From assembly GCF_900626075.1 (NCBI RefSeq), contig NZ_UYZY01000002.1:434001-498000 (forward strand): a stretch of 64,000 nt of DNA, read 5' to 3'. Position numbers and translations under genes: made by a program. Position 1 is the first letter of the stretch. Every line of letters starts with the position of its first letter. This document shows positions 24,559 through 33,150 of this stretch, piece after piece. The notes beneath the pieces are model-generated. The model was not told the DNA's origin. It worked only from the letters and a program-made list of their open reading frames with translations, and searched no databases. This DNA is from Clostridium transplantifaecale. GTDB taxonomy: Bacteria; Bacillota; Clostridia; Lachnospirales; Lachnospiraceae.

Positions 24559-26544
24559 TTACATAATCTCTTTCACAGCGGCTGCCACGTTCTCCACTGT
24601 AAATCCAAATTTCTCAAAGAGCTGTGACGCCGGGCCGCTTGCTCCGAAGCCGTCCATGGTCACAGTTTTTCCGTCCAGGCCGGTGTAGCGTTCCCAGCCG
24701 AAGCCGCTGAGGGCCTCCACCGCTACTCTGCGTCTTACCGATTTTGGAAGGACGGATTCTTTATATTCGTCGGTCTGCTCTTCGAACAGATCCACACACG
24801 GCATGGATACGACACGGATCTTGATTCCTTCCGCAGCCAGTGTCTCTTTAGCTTTGACGGCCAGGGCCACCTCGGATCCTGTTGCAATCAGGATTGCGTC
24901 GGGTGTTCCCTCACAGTCGTCAATGACATATCCGCCCTTTAATGCCTCTTTGCTGCTTCCGTCCATCGGCTCCAGGTTCTGTCTTGTCAGAACAAGGGCT
25001 GTCGGTGTGTGCTCCGAGGTCACGGCGCTGTACCAGGCCGCCTGTGTCTCTGTCGCATCACACGGACGGAATACATGGAAATTCGGCATTGCGCGGAGCG
25101 CCGCCATCTGCTCAACCGGCTCATGGGTCGGGCCATCTTCCCCTACGCCGATACTGTCGTGGGTGAAGACGTAGGTCAGCGGAGTTCCCATCAGTGCGGA
25201 AAGACGGGCCATTGGTTTACAGTAATCGCTGAACACAAAGAAAGTGGACACATAGGCCCTGAGCCCTCCGTGCAGCATAATGCCGTTGCCGATTGCAGAC
25301 ATGGCAAGTTCCCTGACGCCAAAGTGCAGGTTACGTCCGCTCCTGTCCTCTTTGGAGAAATCCCCGGCTCCGGACATGTTCGTCTTATTGGACGGAGCCA
25401 AATCGGCGGAACCTCCGAACAGGTTCGGCATCACATCTTTCAAATAATTGATGATATTTCCGGAAATCGAGCGGGTTGCCTCCGCTTTCTCCTGCTTCTT
25501 CCAGAACTGCTCATCTTCTTTTAATGCCTCAGCGGCATGAATGTCATGATACTTATTCCAGAGCTCTTCCATCTCCGGATATTCTTCACAGTATGCGGCA
25601 AACATCACGTTCCACGCTGCTTCTGTCTCCGCCTTTTCCTCTGCGATCTCTGAGAAATGTTTATACACCTCGTCAGGCACATAAAACGGTTCCTCATAAG
25701 GCCATCCCAGGGTTTCACGGAGCGCTTTCACGTTTTCTGCTCCTAACGGCTCCCCATGGGCGCTTGCTTTGCCTTGTTTTGCCGGGCAGCCAAAGCCGAT
25801 CTGGGTCTTAACCGTAATAAAAGACGGGCGCTCCGTATCTCTTCTCGCCGCCTCAAGCGCCATGCCGATGGCGCCAATATCATTGCCGTTCTCCACCGTG
25901 ATCGTCTGGAAGCCGAACGCGCGCATACGCTCTTCCACATTCTCACGGAATGCAATATCCGTATTTCCCTCAATGGAAATATTGTTGGAATCGTAAATCA
26001 CGATCAGTTTGGAAAGTCCCAGTGTGCCTGCCAGGGAAAATGCCTCGGAGGAGATTCCCTCCATCATGCAGCCGTCTCCGCCCAGCACATAGGTATAATG
26101 ATCCACTACGGGATATTCTTCTTTGTTAAACACGGATTCCAGATGGGCTTCCGCCATCGCCATACCCGTTGCCATCGCCATTCCGGCTCCCAGCGGTCCT
26201 GTCGTCGCCTCGACGCCGACGGTGTGGCCGTACTCAGGATGTCCCGGCGTCCTGGAGCCCAGCTGTCTGAAATTCATCAGATCTTCTTTGGAAAGATCTC
26301 CGTATCCGAATAAATGGAGCAGGGAATATAACAGCATGGAACCGTGTCCTCCCGACAGGACAAAACGGTCTCTGTTCGCCCAGTTTGGATTGGCCGGATT
26401 GTGATTCATCTGGTTTGCCCACAGCTCATATCCGATAGCTGCGCAGCCCAACGGCAGTCCCGGGTGGCCGGAATTTGCCTTCTGGATGGCGTCCGCGGAC
26501 AAAATTCTGATTGAATTAACTGAAAGAGTGTCAATCTGGTTCAT
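24559..26544 (-). CDS. tkt: Transketolase
   Basis: 661 residues, full-length bacterial transketolase. It transfers two-carbon units between sugar phosphates in the pentose phosphate pathway using thiamine diphosphate. Visible hallmarks are NSGHPGLPLG near the start, the ThDP/metal motif GGDGCMMEG ... YDSNNISIEG, the pyrimidine-domain glutamate in GVRELAMSAIGNG, FVFSDYCKPMARLSALM, and THDSIGVGEDGPTHEPVEQ. The C-terminal domain ends with SGFGWERYTG. It may be read from the upstream DUF5711 gene (79-bp gap) and ends at a strong hairpin before repeat copy B. Confidence 0.96.
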   Translation of the reverse strand: MNQIDTLSVNSIRILSADAIQKANSGHPGLPLGCAAIGYELWANQMNHNPANPNWANRDRFVLSGGHGSMLLYSLLHLFGYGDLSKEDLMNFRQLGSRTPGHPEYGHTVGVEATTGPLGAGMAMATGMAMAEAHLESVFNKEEYPVVDHYTYVLGGDGCMMEGISSEAFSLAGTLGLSKLIVIYDSNNISIEGNTDIAFRENVEERMRAFGFQTITVENGNDIGAIGMALEAARRDTERPSFITVKTQIGFGCPAKQGKASAHGEPLGAENVKALRETLGWPYEEPFYVPDEVYKHFSEIAEEKAETEAAWNVMFAAYCEEYPEMEELWNKYHDIHAAEALKEDEQFWKKQEKAEATRSISGNIINYLKDVMPNLFGGSADLAPSNKTNMSGAGDFSKEDRSGRNLHFGVRELAMSAIGNGIMLHGGLRAYVSTFFVFSDYCKPMARLSALMGTPLTYVFTHDSIGVGEDGPTHEPVEQMAALRAMPNFHVFRPCDATETQAAWYSAVTSEHTPTALVLTRQNLEPMDGSSKEALKGGYVIDDCEGTPDAILIATGSEVALAVKAKETLAAEGIKIRVVSMPCVDLFEEQTDEYKESVLPKSVRRRVAVEALSGFGWERYTGLDGKTVTMDGFGASGPASQLFEKFGFTVENVAAAVKEIM

Positions 26545-26623
26545 TTGTAGATCCTCCTGAAAGATATACTTTTGTTGTTAGCCGGTGTAACTATTCAATA
26601 CCGTCTGAACAGTTGTTAACTGG

Positions 26624-27907
26624 TTACTTTAATGTGATCTCACGTATCCTGTCCCCGCCTGTGATGATGAGGGAGTTAAAACGTGAGCCTCTTGTTATTT
26701 TGGCAACTGTGAAATCAAATTCGCCGGAGAAACGCTCTCTTCCCGACATATCATAAATTTTACAAGAATTATCATTATACAAAATTACGAAATCCCCGTC
26801 AATATCCATGTTCTGATACAGATAGGTAAATTCCCTGCTGAATGCAGGCGATCCGTCCGACTTATACACATCCAGCCTGTTGTCGTATTCGCCGGAGGGC
26901 GCATCCACGATTACGGCCACATAGCTGTCGGAATAAGCGATACTCTTTATCTGTTCTTCCACCGGTATCTGCTTAACAAGCTCCGGTGAGGTCACATTCT
27001 CCAATGAGAAAAAGGCCAGCTGGTTGTCCGTCACCGCGCAGGCGTGATCTTCGTCGAAAAATCTCACCCTGGGGCACAGGCTCTCCCCAAACTCATCAAA
27101 CCCGCCCACAAGACGGTCCGGGTAGCTCTTGCCAAATTCAGAGAAGTTGTAAAATACGATTCTGTTTTTAAGGGTGCTGTCCTGAATATATAAATCCGAC
27201 AGCATGACCTGGGTTCCTTCCGGGGACATGGAGACGTCCATCAGGTATCCGCTCTTCGACATAACGGTCTTGATGCTCCAGTCCAGAGTGCTTCCGTCTT
27301 TCTTAAAAAATGTGATATAGGAAGATGTGCTGTCTTCCACCAGCGCCGCCGCGACTCCGTATGCCGATACGCTGACCCTCAGAATCGGAAGCAGGGTGGT
27401 CGCTTCCCCCTGAAGTCCGGAGGTATCGCAGATGTAAATGGAATTGCCCTGCTGATCGCCTAAGACTGCATAGTTTCCATTAATATAACATACCGGTGAT
27501 TTCATCTGATAGCTCAGGGACCACACGGCATTGCCCGATTTGTCAATATAGGACGCTCCGTCCTTACTGTATTTGAGCATGTTGTCGCCGAATTTCATAT
27601 ATCCGGTAAAGCTGCTCTCGCTGGCCGGAATCTCCTTCTCCCAGGCAACCGTATATTCAGTATACTGATGGCCGCGGACATAACGGACTGCCAGGAATAT
27701 GATAAGAACCGCCAGAAAAGCAAAAAACATGACCAGCCTGAAGTGTTTCACCCGCGTCTTCCACTCCGCCTTGCGGACAATCTCTTCCTCGCTGTCCTCC
27801 TGTTCCTTTCTCGGCCTGCCGCCTCCCGGCGGTGCCCCTGGTTCTATGATGCGGCGTTTTAACTGCCTCTTTTTTTGTTCTCGTTCCATTGAGTTCATAT
27901 TGCTCAT
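26624..27907 (-). CDS. DUF5711 family membrane-anchored beta-propeller-like protein
   Basis: 427 residues. A charged cytosolic N-terminus of about 55 residues (rich in K, R, E and P) leads to one membrane helix (about 56-75, VMFFAFLAVLIIFLAVRYV) and a large extracytoplasmic domain of repeated beta strands (for example YSKDGASYIDKSGNAVWSL, YAVLGDQQGNSIYICDTSG and YVAVIVDAPSGEYDNRLDVYKSDG), resembling a WD/PQQ-type propeller. This matches DUF5711, common in Lachnospiraceae and of unknown function. The gene follows the LysM-protein gene on the same strand after 260 bp. Confidence 0.8.
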   Translation of the reverse strand: MSNMNSMEREQKKRQLKRRIIEPGAPPGGGRPRKEQEDSEEEIVRKAEWKTRVKHFRLVMFFAFLAVLIIFLAVRYVRGHQYTEYTVAWEKEIPASESSFTGYMKFGDNMLKYSKDGASYIDKSGNAVWSLSYQMKSPVCYINGNYAVLGDQQGNSIYICDTSGLQGEATTLLPILRVSVSAYGVAAALVEDSTSSYITFFKKDGSTLDWSIKTVMSKSGYLMDVSMSPEGTQVMLSDLYIQDSTLKNRIVFYNFSEFGKSYPDRLVGGFDEFGESLCPRVRFFDEDHACAVTDNQLAFFSLENVTSPELVKQIPVEEQIKSIAYSDSYVAVIVDAPSGEYDNRLDVYKSDGSPAFSREFTYLYQNMDIDGDFVILYNDNSCKIYDMSGRERFSGEFDFTVAKITRGSRFNSLIITGGDRIREITLK

Positions 27908-28167
27908 TATTTATCTCCTGTAACCGCGAATCATTTTCACTAAAAATGAAAACGGATATCCGCCGTGATTCAGCGCTTAACGGCTGTGGCTTACCCGGCT
28001 GAATAGTTGGTAACAATTATACACTATTTTCAGGAGATACGCATTATATTTTCCCTATTTGGCGGAAAAATAGTAACAGTTCAGTCAGGATGCATTCCGC
28101 GAGGTGTTTTCACATGTTTTTTGCGAAAATCCAGGGTTGCGCGGCGCGAAAAGGTCCTTTCAACCGT

Positions 28168-29685
28168 TTATTCAAGCCCGGTTACATCCGGGAGGACGAG
28201 TTCCTGTCCGGCTATGATCTTGTTGACGTCGTCTAATTTGTTGAGAGCGCAGATATCGTCGAGATAATCCAGGTTACTGTAGAGTTTGAAACAGATTCCG
28301 TAGAGTGTCTCGCCGTCGCCTATTACATAGGTTCCGCCCGGTTTCATATTGGTAACCGGGTAATCCTTGATTGCGGTGGAGTTGCCGCCGCTTTCGTTCT
28401 GGCCGCCTTCAGAGGCGCCGCTGTTCTGGGAAGCCGACTGTCCCGCGTCTCCCTGAGGTGTGGCGGAGGGTTGTCCTCCTGCCTGGTTTTGGAGGTCAGA
28501 CTGGATTTTACCGCCCGTCTGCCCCTGGGCGTCGGACTGTGGTTTAGCTCCTGCTTCACCCTCGCCCTGTGCCGGCTGGCCTGTGGTTCCGCCCTGGCTT
28601 CCGCTCTCCGTCTGTGCTTGTCCACCGGACGGATTCTGGGCCGAGGCCTGCTCTCCTCCCTGATTTTCGGTCTGGCCGGACTGGGCCTGTGTCTCAGAGG
28701 TGCTTGTCCCTGACTGGGTCTCAGCGCCCGGTATTGCCGTTTTTTCTACGGCCTCACCGCTGTTCAGGATGGAATTTCCGTCGGACTGGCCTGTTTTGGC
28801 TTCCTCGGCCGAGGCCTCCGTCGGATATACGTTGCCCTTGATCTGCTCCACCACCAGGTTGTCGTCGTCCTCTTTCCCGATGTAGTTTTCAAGCCCTTTT
28901 ACACCGCTTGGCAGGACCGAGACAAGGACGGTCTCCATCTCCCGCATTTTCTGGTAGTTGTTAAACATGACAACGCCGCCGGCAAGCACCGCTACCGACA
29001 GCACGCTGCAAAGCATTCCAAGTGTTTTTATAGTTCCTCTGCGGGAGACGGCTTCCATCTTCCGCCCTTCCATCCTGTGGCGGAAGTCGCGGATCACCCT
29101 GTCCCCGCCTCCTGTTTCCACGCGGTGTACGTCTTTGCGGAGAATCATGTAATCCTGCATCATCTGATTGCGCTCATAGTAGATGCTGTATCCCTTCATC
29201 CGGTAAAAACCGTCGTCGGACGTTATGTAAGCCGCCTCCTCGCCGTCGATTCCGCTGTTTAGATACATGAGCTGATTCTTTCCGCCGAAATACTGGGTGT
29301 GCTGTTTCCAATAATTAAGAGGACTCAAAATACAGCCGGGCGCTCCGCAAATAAACCACCCCTGTACGGTCCTCTTTGGAAAAGTTTCTTCTATGCTTTG
29401 GTATGCTTTCTTCCAGGCTGCTTCGGAAAAAATCACTTTTTCCCCTGCCGCAGTCACATCTTCCATCTCCAGCGCCCCATCGATAAATATATAAGGCACC
29501 CCTTCGTATTGTTCCGTGCTGCCGAGCAAAAGCCCGACTCTCAGGTCTTGTCCTCCTGTTGGAAAGAGACGTTTCAGATAAGTGTTTACATAATCTTCCA
29601 CGTACAGCTTGACCACATCATCCCTGTCACCGATCTGCCTGATATTTTTCGGCAGTCTGGGAAACGGATTGTATAATTCTCCCAT
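28168..29685 (-). CDS. Single-pass protein with an MPN/JAB-like N-terminus and a C-terminal LysM domain
   Basis: 505 residues. The N-terminal 190 residues look like an MPN (JAB1/Mov34) fold: RVGLLLGSTEQYEGVPYIFIDGALEME, then GWFICGAPGCILSPLNYWKQH where active JAMM proteases have W-x-H-S-H-P-x7-S-x2-D. The metal-binding histidines are not present, so protease activity is unlikely. A membrane helix (about 222-243, LGMLCSVLSVAVLAGGVVMF) is followed by a 180-residue linker rich in Gln, Gly, Ser and Ala, and a LysM domain (YVIGDGETLYGICFKLYSNLDYLDDICALN) that should bind peptidoglycan or spore cortex. The MPN comparison is by eye and tentative; the LysM call is firm. It lies 65 bp downstream of yyaC. 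Confidence 0.72.
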   Translation of the reverse strand: MGELYNPFPRLPKNIRQIGDRDDVVKLYVEDYVNTYLKRLFPTGGQDLRVGLLLGSTEQYEGVPYIFIDGALEMEDVTAAGEKVIFSEAAWKKAYQSIEETFPKRTVQGWFICGAPGCILSPLNYWKQHTQYFGGKNQLMYLNSGIDGEEAAYITSDDGFYRMKGYSIYYERNQMMQDYMILRKDVHRVETGGGDRVIRDFRHRMEGRKMEAVSRRGTIKTLGMLCSVLSVAVLAGGVVMFNNYQKMREMETVLVSVLPSGVKGLENYIGKEDDDNLVVEQIKGNVYPTEASAEEAKTGQSDGNSILNSGEAVEKTAIPGAETQSGTSTSETQAQSGQTENQGGEQASAQNPSGGQAQTESGSQGGTTGQPAQGEGEAGAKPQSDAQGQTGGKIQSDLQNQAGGQPSATPQGDAGQSASQNSGASEGGQNESGGNSTAIKDYPVTNMKPGGTYVIGDGETLYGICFKLYSNLDYLDDICALNKLDDVNKIIAGQELVLPDVTGLE

Positions 29686-29750
29686 AGACTCACCCCGCTA
29701 TCGTTTTATTAAATCTAGGCGATCATAGCACAGGATCTATGAAAAACTTG

Positions 29751-30350
29751 TCAAACAAAGGCCGTGTTATCCCAGAACTTTTCGACAAGACCAATACTTC
29801 TGCTGATGCAGTCCGCCATCTGCATGACAACCGACAGCCTGACACTCTGCAGCATCAGCGGATCGTAATTGCCGCAGCTCCCCACAATTCCGGTTATAAA
29901 AATATCACCTACCGAGTGGAGCTCCTTGCTGACTCCTAGCCCCGGTTTCAGCGCTCCCTTACCCAGGGTTACGTATCCCACATGCTCCCTGTTTCCCACC
30001 GAAGCATCGACCGCTACAATCAGATCGTCCTGATAACACGTTCTTAAAACCGCCATATAATTTTCCAGGTTCATCGCGTGCACCGGCCGTTCCAGGGTGC
30101 CGAACACCGTAGCCTTTGTCATCTTCATCCTGCTCAGTTTATATCCGATAAGCGGCCCCAGACTGTCCCCCGTGGAGCGATCCGTGCCAATGCATAAGAA
30201 TACGATCCCCCGCTTGTTTTTGCGTTCCCGCTCTTCCAGTATCATTTCAAGGAGCTGTCTGGCAAATTCCTCCGGGATAAAATTGCGGGATGCATTATAG
30301 TAATAAATTTCCTGGTCATTCCGGATTGTCTTCCATTCCCAAATTTTCAT
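29751..30350 (-). CDS. yyaC: Spore protease YyaC-like protein
   Basis: 199 residues from the start chosen here. It matches the YyaC family, which is related to the germination protease GPR / hydrogenase maturation protease fold and is found in spore-formers. Motifs are FLCIGTDRSTGDSLGPLIGYKL (the metal-site region), VHAMNLENY, VAVDASVGNREHVGYVTLGKGALKPGLGVSKEL and VGDIFITGIVG. ATG at 30350 follows GGCGGTAAG; an in-frame start 99 bases upstream would overlap the terminator hairpin and adds a non-family stretch. Its substrate is unknown in any organism. Confidence 0.88.
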   Translation of the reverse strand: MKIWEWKTIRNDQEIYYYNASRNFIPEEFARQLLEMILEERERKNKRGIVFLCIGTDRSTGDSLGPLIGYKLSRMKMTKATVFGTLERPVHAMNLENYMAVLRTCYQDDLIVAVDASVGNREHVGYVTLGKGALKPGLGVSKELHSVGDIFITGIVGSCGNYDPLMLQSVRLSVVMQMADCISRSIGLVEKFWDNTAFV

Positions 30351-30404
30351 AAACTTACCGCCTGTCTGATTAGTTAATTCTATTATAAACAGGCAGTATA
30401 AAAA

Positions 30405-30433
30405 ATATGCAGGGGATCTGCTCCCCTGCATAT
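30405..30433 (-). terminator. Strong terminator after the coiled-coil membrane protein gene
   Basis: ATATGCAGGGGA (30405-30416) pairs perfectly with TCCCCTGCATAT (30422-30433) around a 5-nt loop; on the minus strand a run of T residues follows. It separates the upstream operon from yyaC. Confidence 0.92.
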
Positions 30434-30482
30434 TTTTACTGAGCGGCAATGAAAAGTTCGCAAAGCGCGGTTCACGACCTAT

Positions 30483-31583
30483 TTATTTTCTCGACATATT
30501 TCTGTCGCGGTATACCTCGATCGCCTCACTGATATTGCCGGCTTCGCCGGATTCCAAAATCCGCTTCAGTTCCTCCAGTCTCTCAGCCGTCAGGAATTCC
30601 TTCCCCACGTAGCTTTCATACGTATCCGTGATAAATATTTTCTTTTCTTTTACAATCGTCTCTGTGTATCTGAGGCGGCTGCTTGCATCCTCGTAGGCGG
30701 CCTGCAAATCGTCAATTTTCGCCTTGCTGTTGCCGGTAATCTCATCGGTAATGATCGTTTTTGTCACATTTTCAAATGTGTTTAACGCCTCTTTTTTCTT
30801 GCGGACCGTCTCGGCCATCTCCTGCTCAAGCTGGGCAATCTCGTCGTCAAACTTCTCCAGATCATAGATTGCTTCATTTCTGTCTCTCTTGATCGAAGCC
30901 GTGATGACGCGGATCTTTTTATTATTGGAGTTGATGAGGCTCCTTATCTGCCGGCCCTCCTGGAGGGCGCTCTGATGGCGGCCTTTTGTCGCGTTGCCCA
31001 CAATTGTATAGATTCCGCCGAAGATGAGAATCGCAACCACATAAATCAGCACCAGATACAGAGTTTTTTTATCGGGAAGAGCAGTGTACACTCCGTATGG
31101 AATCAGCAGGAAACAGACTGCAAACGTCAGCAGGAAGGTAAAAATTTCCTTAAGTCCTCTAGGAAAATAGAGAGCATAATAAAATCCGCTTCTGCAGAAA
31201 GACGGCACTCTCTGGGACTGGAACAGGGTCTTCATCCTGACGTTCAGCTCCCGGTTATGTTCATGAAGCTCCACGGTCTCTTCCCTGATTCGGTCCTTCA
31301 TCCCCTGATTTTTGGCTTTTTCCCTGCGGGCCCTGATTTTCTTCAGCTTTTCCTGGAGCTTTCCTATCTCCGCGTCATAGCTGCTCTCCATCTCATCCCG
31401 CCTTTTCCGGACGGTCATGCTGATGGCGTCATCAACCGCCTTCTTCTCTGCTTCCAGAGATTTCTCCAGGCGCAGCTCCTCCATCCGGAGCTGTTCTTCC
31501 TTCTTCGTGAAATCGGAAAGCTCAGTGACCGCCTCTTTGGCATCTTCCAGAAATGATTTAAAATCCGTTATCGTCTGTGCCAT
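30483..31583 (-). CDS. Coiled-coil protein with two central membrane helices, unknown function
   Basis: 366 residues. Two long charged coiled-coil regions (about 20-120 and 215-345, rich in E, K, R and D) flank a pair of membrane helices (about 145-168, EIFTFLLTFAVCFLLIPYGVYT, and 176-198, LYLVLIYVVAILIFGGIYTIVG). The hairpin topology puts both coiled coils on the same side, probably the cytosol. No family was recognised. It lies 28 bp after the CofE-like gene on the same strand, so the two are probably cotranscribed, and ends at a strong terminator. Confidence 0.8.
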   Translation of the reverse strand: MAQTITDFKSFLEDAKEAVTELSDFTKKEEQLRMEELRLEKSLEAEKKAVDDAISMTVRKRRDEMESSYDAEIGKLQEKLKKIRARREKAKNQGMKDRIREETVELHEHNRELNVRMKTLFQSQRVPSFCRSGFYYALYFPRGLKEIFTFLLTFAVCFLLIPYGVYTALPDKKTLYLVLIYVVAILIFGGIYTIVGNATKGRHQSALQEGRQIRSLINSNNKKIRVITASIKRDRNEAIYDLEKFDDEIAQLEQEMAETVRKKKEALNTFENVTKTIITDEITGNSKAKIDDLQAAYEDASSRLRYTETIVKEKKIFITDTYESYVGKEFLTAERLEELKRILESGEAGNISEAIEVYRDRNMSRK

Positions 31584-31610
31584 AACTACCTCCCGGATAG
31601 TTTAAATTAT

Positions 31611-32810
31611 CTATTTTGTGTAATTATCAAAATAGCCCTGGATCAGGACGATCGGCGTCCCCTTATCTCCGCTTCCTGAAGTCAGGTCACAGAGGGAGCC
31701 GATGAGATCGGTCAGTCTTCTTGGAGTAGTACCCTGGGATACCATGTTTCCTGTCAGATTTTCCGCTTTCTCGTCTTTTTCCCTGATGTAATTTGAAATC
31801 GCGCTCTTAAGCTCTTCACCGGCAAGGTCGGCAAAGTTATTGTCTGCGAGATATTTTAATTTCACTTCATTCGGTGTGCCTTCAAGTCCGTCTGTGTAAG
31901 CAGGGGAAACAACCGGATCGGCCAGTTCCCAGATCTTTCCAACCGGATCCTTGAAAGCGCCGTCGCCGTAAACCATGACTTCGATATGTTTTCCAGTCGC
32001 TTCCATCAGTTTCTTCTGCACATCATGCACAAATTCGCCGCAGTGGATCGGGAAAAGCTTTACGGAATCTTCCGTCGCCTTGTTGGAACCAAGGAGGCCG
32101 TAGCTGTCGTTATATCCGCTGCCGTCCATACTCTCCGTCATAATGTCGTCGAGGGAAAGAACCTTAACGGCGCCCGCCTTAAGAAGCATGTTCTTTGTCC
32201 TTTTCCTGGTATGGATGTCACAGTTTAACACGGTCTTTGTATAGTCCAGTATCGCTTTTGCATTATTAGCAAAAATAATCTCGACTTCAGCCCCTGTATC
32301 TTCAATTAGTTTCTTATAGTAGTCCACATAATCCACGCCTGTAAACTCGTGTTTTCTGTAGCCGAACAGCTCACGGTATTTCTCCTCCGTCAGCACGTCG
32401 CTCCACGGATTCACTCCGCTCTCATCCATCTGCTCCGGGGTAATCAGATGATTGCCCACTTCATCGGAAGGATAGCTAAGCATCAGAACCACCTTTTTGC
32501 AGCCCATGGCAATTCCTTTTAAACAGATAGAAAAACGGTTTCTGCTCAGGATTGGGAAGATGATTCCCACTGTCTCGTCGCCGAATTTATTGTGCACATC
32601 CTTTGCGATCTGTTCTATGGTTGCATAGTTGCCCTGTGCTCTCGCCACTACGGCCTCCGTCACAGCCACCACATCTTTATCGCGCAGTGAAAAGCCCTCG
32701 CTCTCTGCTGCTTCCAATACAGAATCTGCTACAATCTGAACCAGATCGTCCCCCTGTCTGATAATCGGGGCACGGACGCCTCTGGAAACGGTACCAATCA
32801 GTCTATCCAT
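31611..32810 (-). CDS. CofE-like (coenzyme F420-0:gamma-glutamyl ligase family) protein
   Basis: 399 residues. Similar to F420-0:L-glutamate ligase domain proteins: TVSRGVRAPIIRQGDDLVQIVADS, DKDVVAVTEAVVARAQGNY and VYGDGAFKDPVGKIWELADPVVSPAYTDG. The family fold binds GTP and metal and forms amide bonds to glutamate; most Firmicutes with this longer protein do not make F420, so the substrate here is unknown. ATG at 32810 was chosen because GGAGG lies eight bases upstream; an in-frame ATG 57 bases earlier precedes that site. It is probably in an operon with the coiled-coil membrane protein. Confidence 0.8.
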   Translation of the reverse strand: MDRLIGTVSRGVRAPIIRQGDDLVQIVADSVLEAAESEGFSLRDKDVVAVTEAVVARAQGNYATIEQIAKDVHNKFGDETVGIIFPILSRNRFSICLKGIAMGCKKVVLMLSYPSDEVGNHLITPEQMDESGVNPWSDVLTEEKYRELFGYRKHEFTGVDYVDYYKKLIEDTGAEVEIIFANNAKAILDYTKTVLNCDIHTRKRTKNMLLKAGAVKVLSLDDIMTESMDGSGYNDSYGLLGSNKATEDSVKLFPIHCGEFVHDVQKKLMEATGKHIEVMVYGDGAFKDPVGKIWELADPVVSPAYTDGLEGTPNEVKLKYLADNNFADLAGEELKSAISNYIREKDEKAENLTGNMVSQGTTPRRLTDLIGSLCDLTSGSGDKGTPIVLIQGYFDNYTK

Positions 32811-33150
32811 CTTCCATTCCTCCATACGTATAATGTTCGCAGCCATCCAGTATGCACCGCAGGGCACGCTCCGGGATTCCCCCGTAAACAGCAGTACTTC
32901 GGCAGAAACCGGACAGTTACTTTATTTTCAATATTATCTCCCTTTATCAGGGATTTTCACAAGAATAACTCTACCATATTTTAGAAGGGTTGTCACGTCC
33001 TTTATGTGAGGAATCCCAGTCTTCAGTCCCCCTCCTCATTTACTGGAAAATAGGGCGATAAAATGTTACAATAACAAGGTCAATTAAATCCGCTTACAAC
33101 CGGGGCCGCTTAACGGCGGGCGCCTGCCCTGCATACAAAGGAGTTGGAAT
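32811..33150. other. 340-bp divergent promoter region
   Basis: It separates the minus-strand CofE-like gene from the plus-strand sigma-54 activator. A possible minus-strand promoter is GTGACA-N17-TAGAGT near 32970-32998. The segment near 33019-33042 (GTCTTCAGTCCCCC followed by TCCTCATTT) looks like a scrap of the structured repeat family. No clear plus-strand sigma-A promoter was found. Confidence 0.45.

Noticed and set aside
28344-28713. Several overlapping ORFs on both strands inside the LysM protein gene
   Set aside because: They fall in the low-complexity Gln/Gly/Ser linker and result from its base composition; the LysM gene is continuous.
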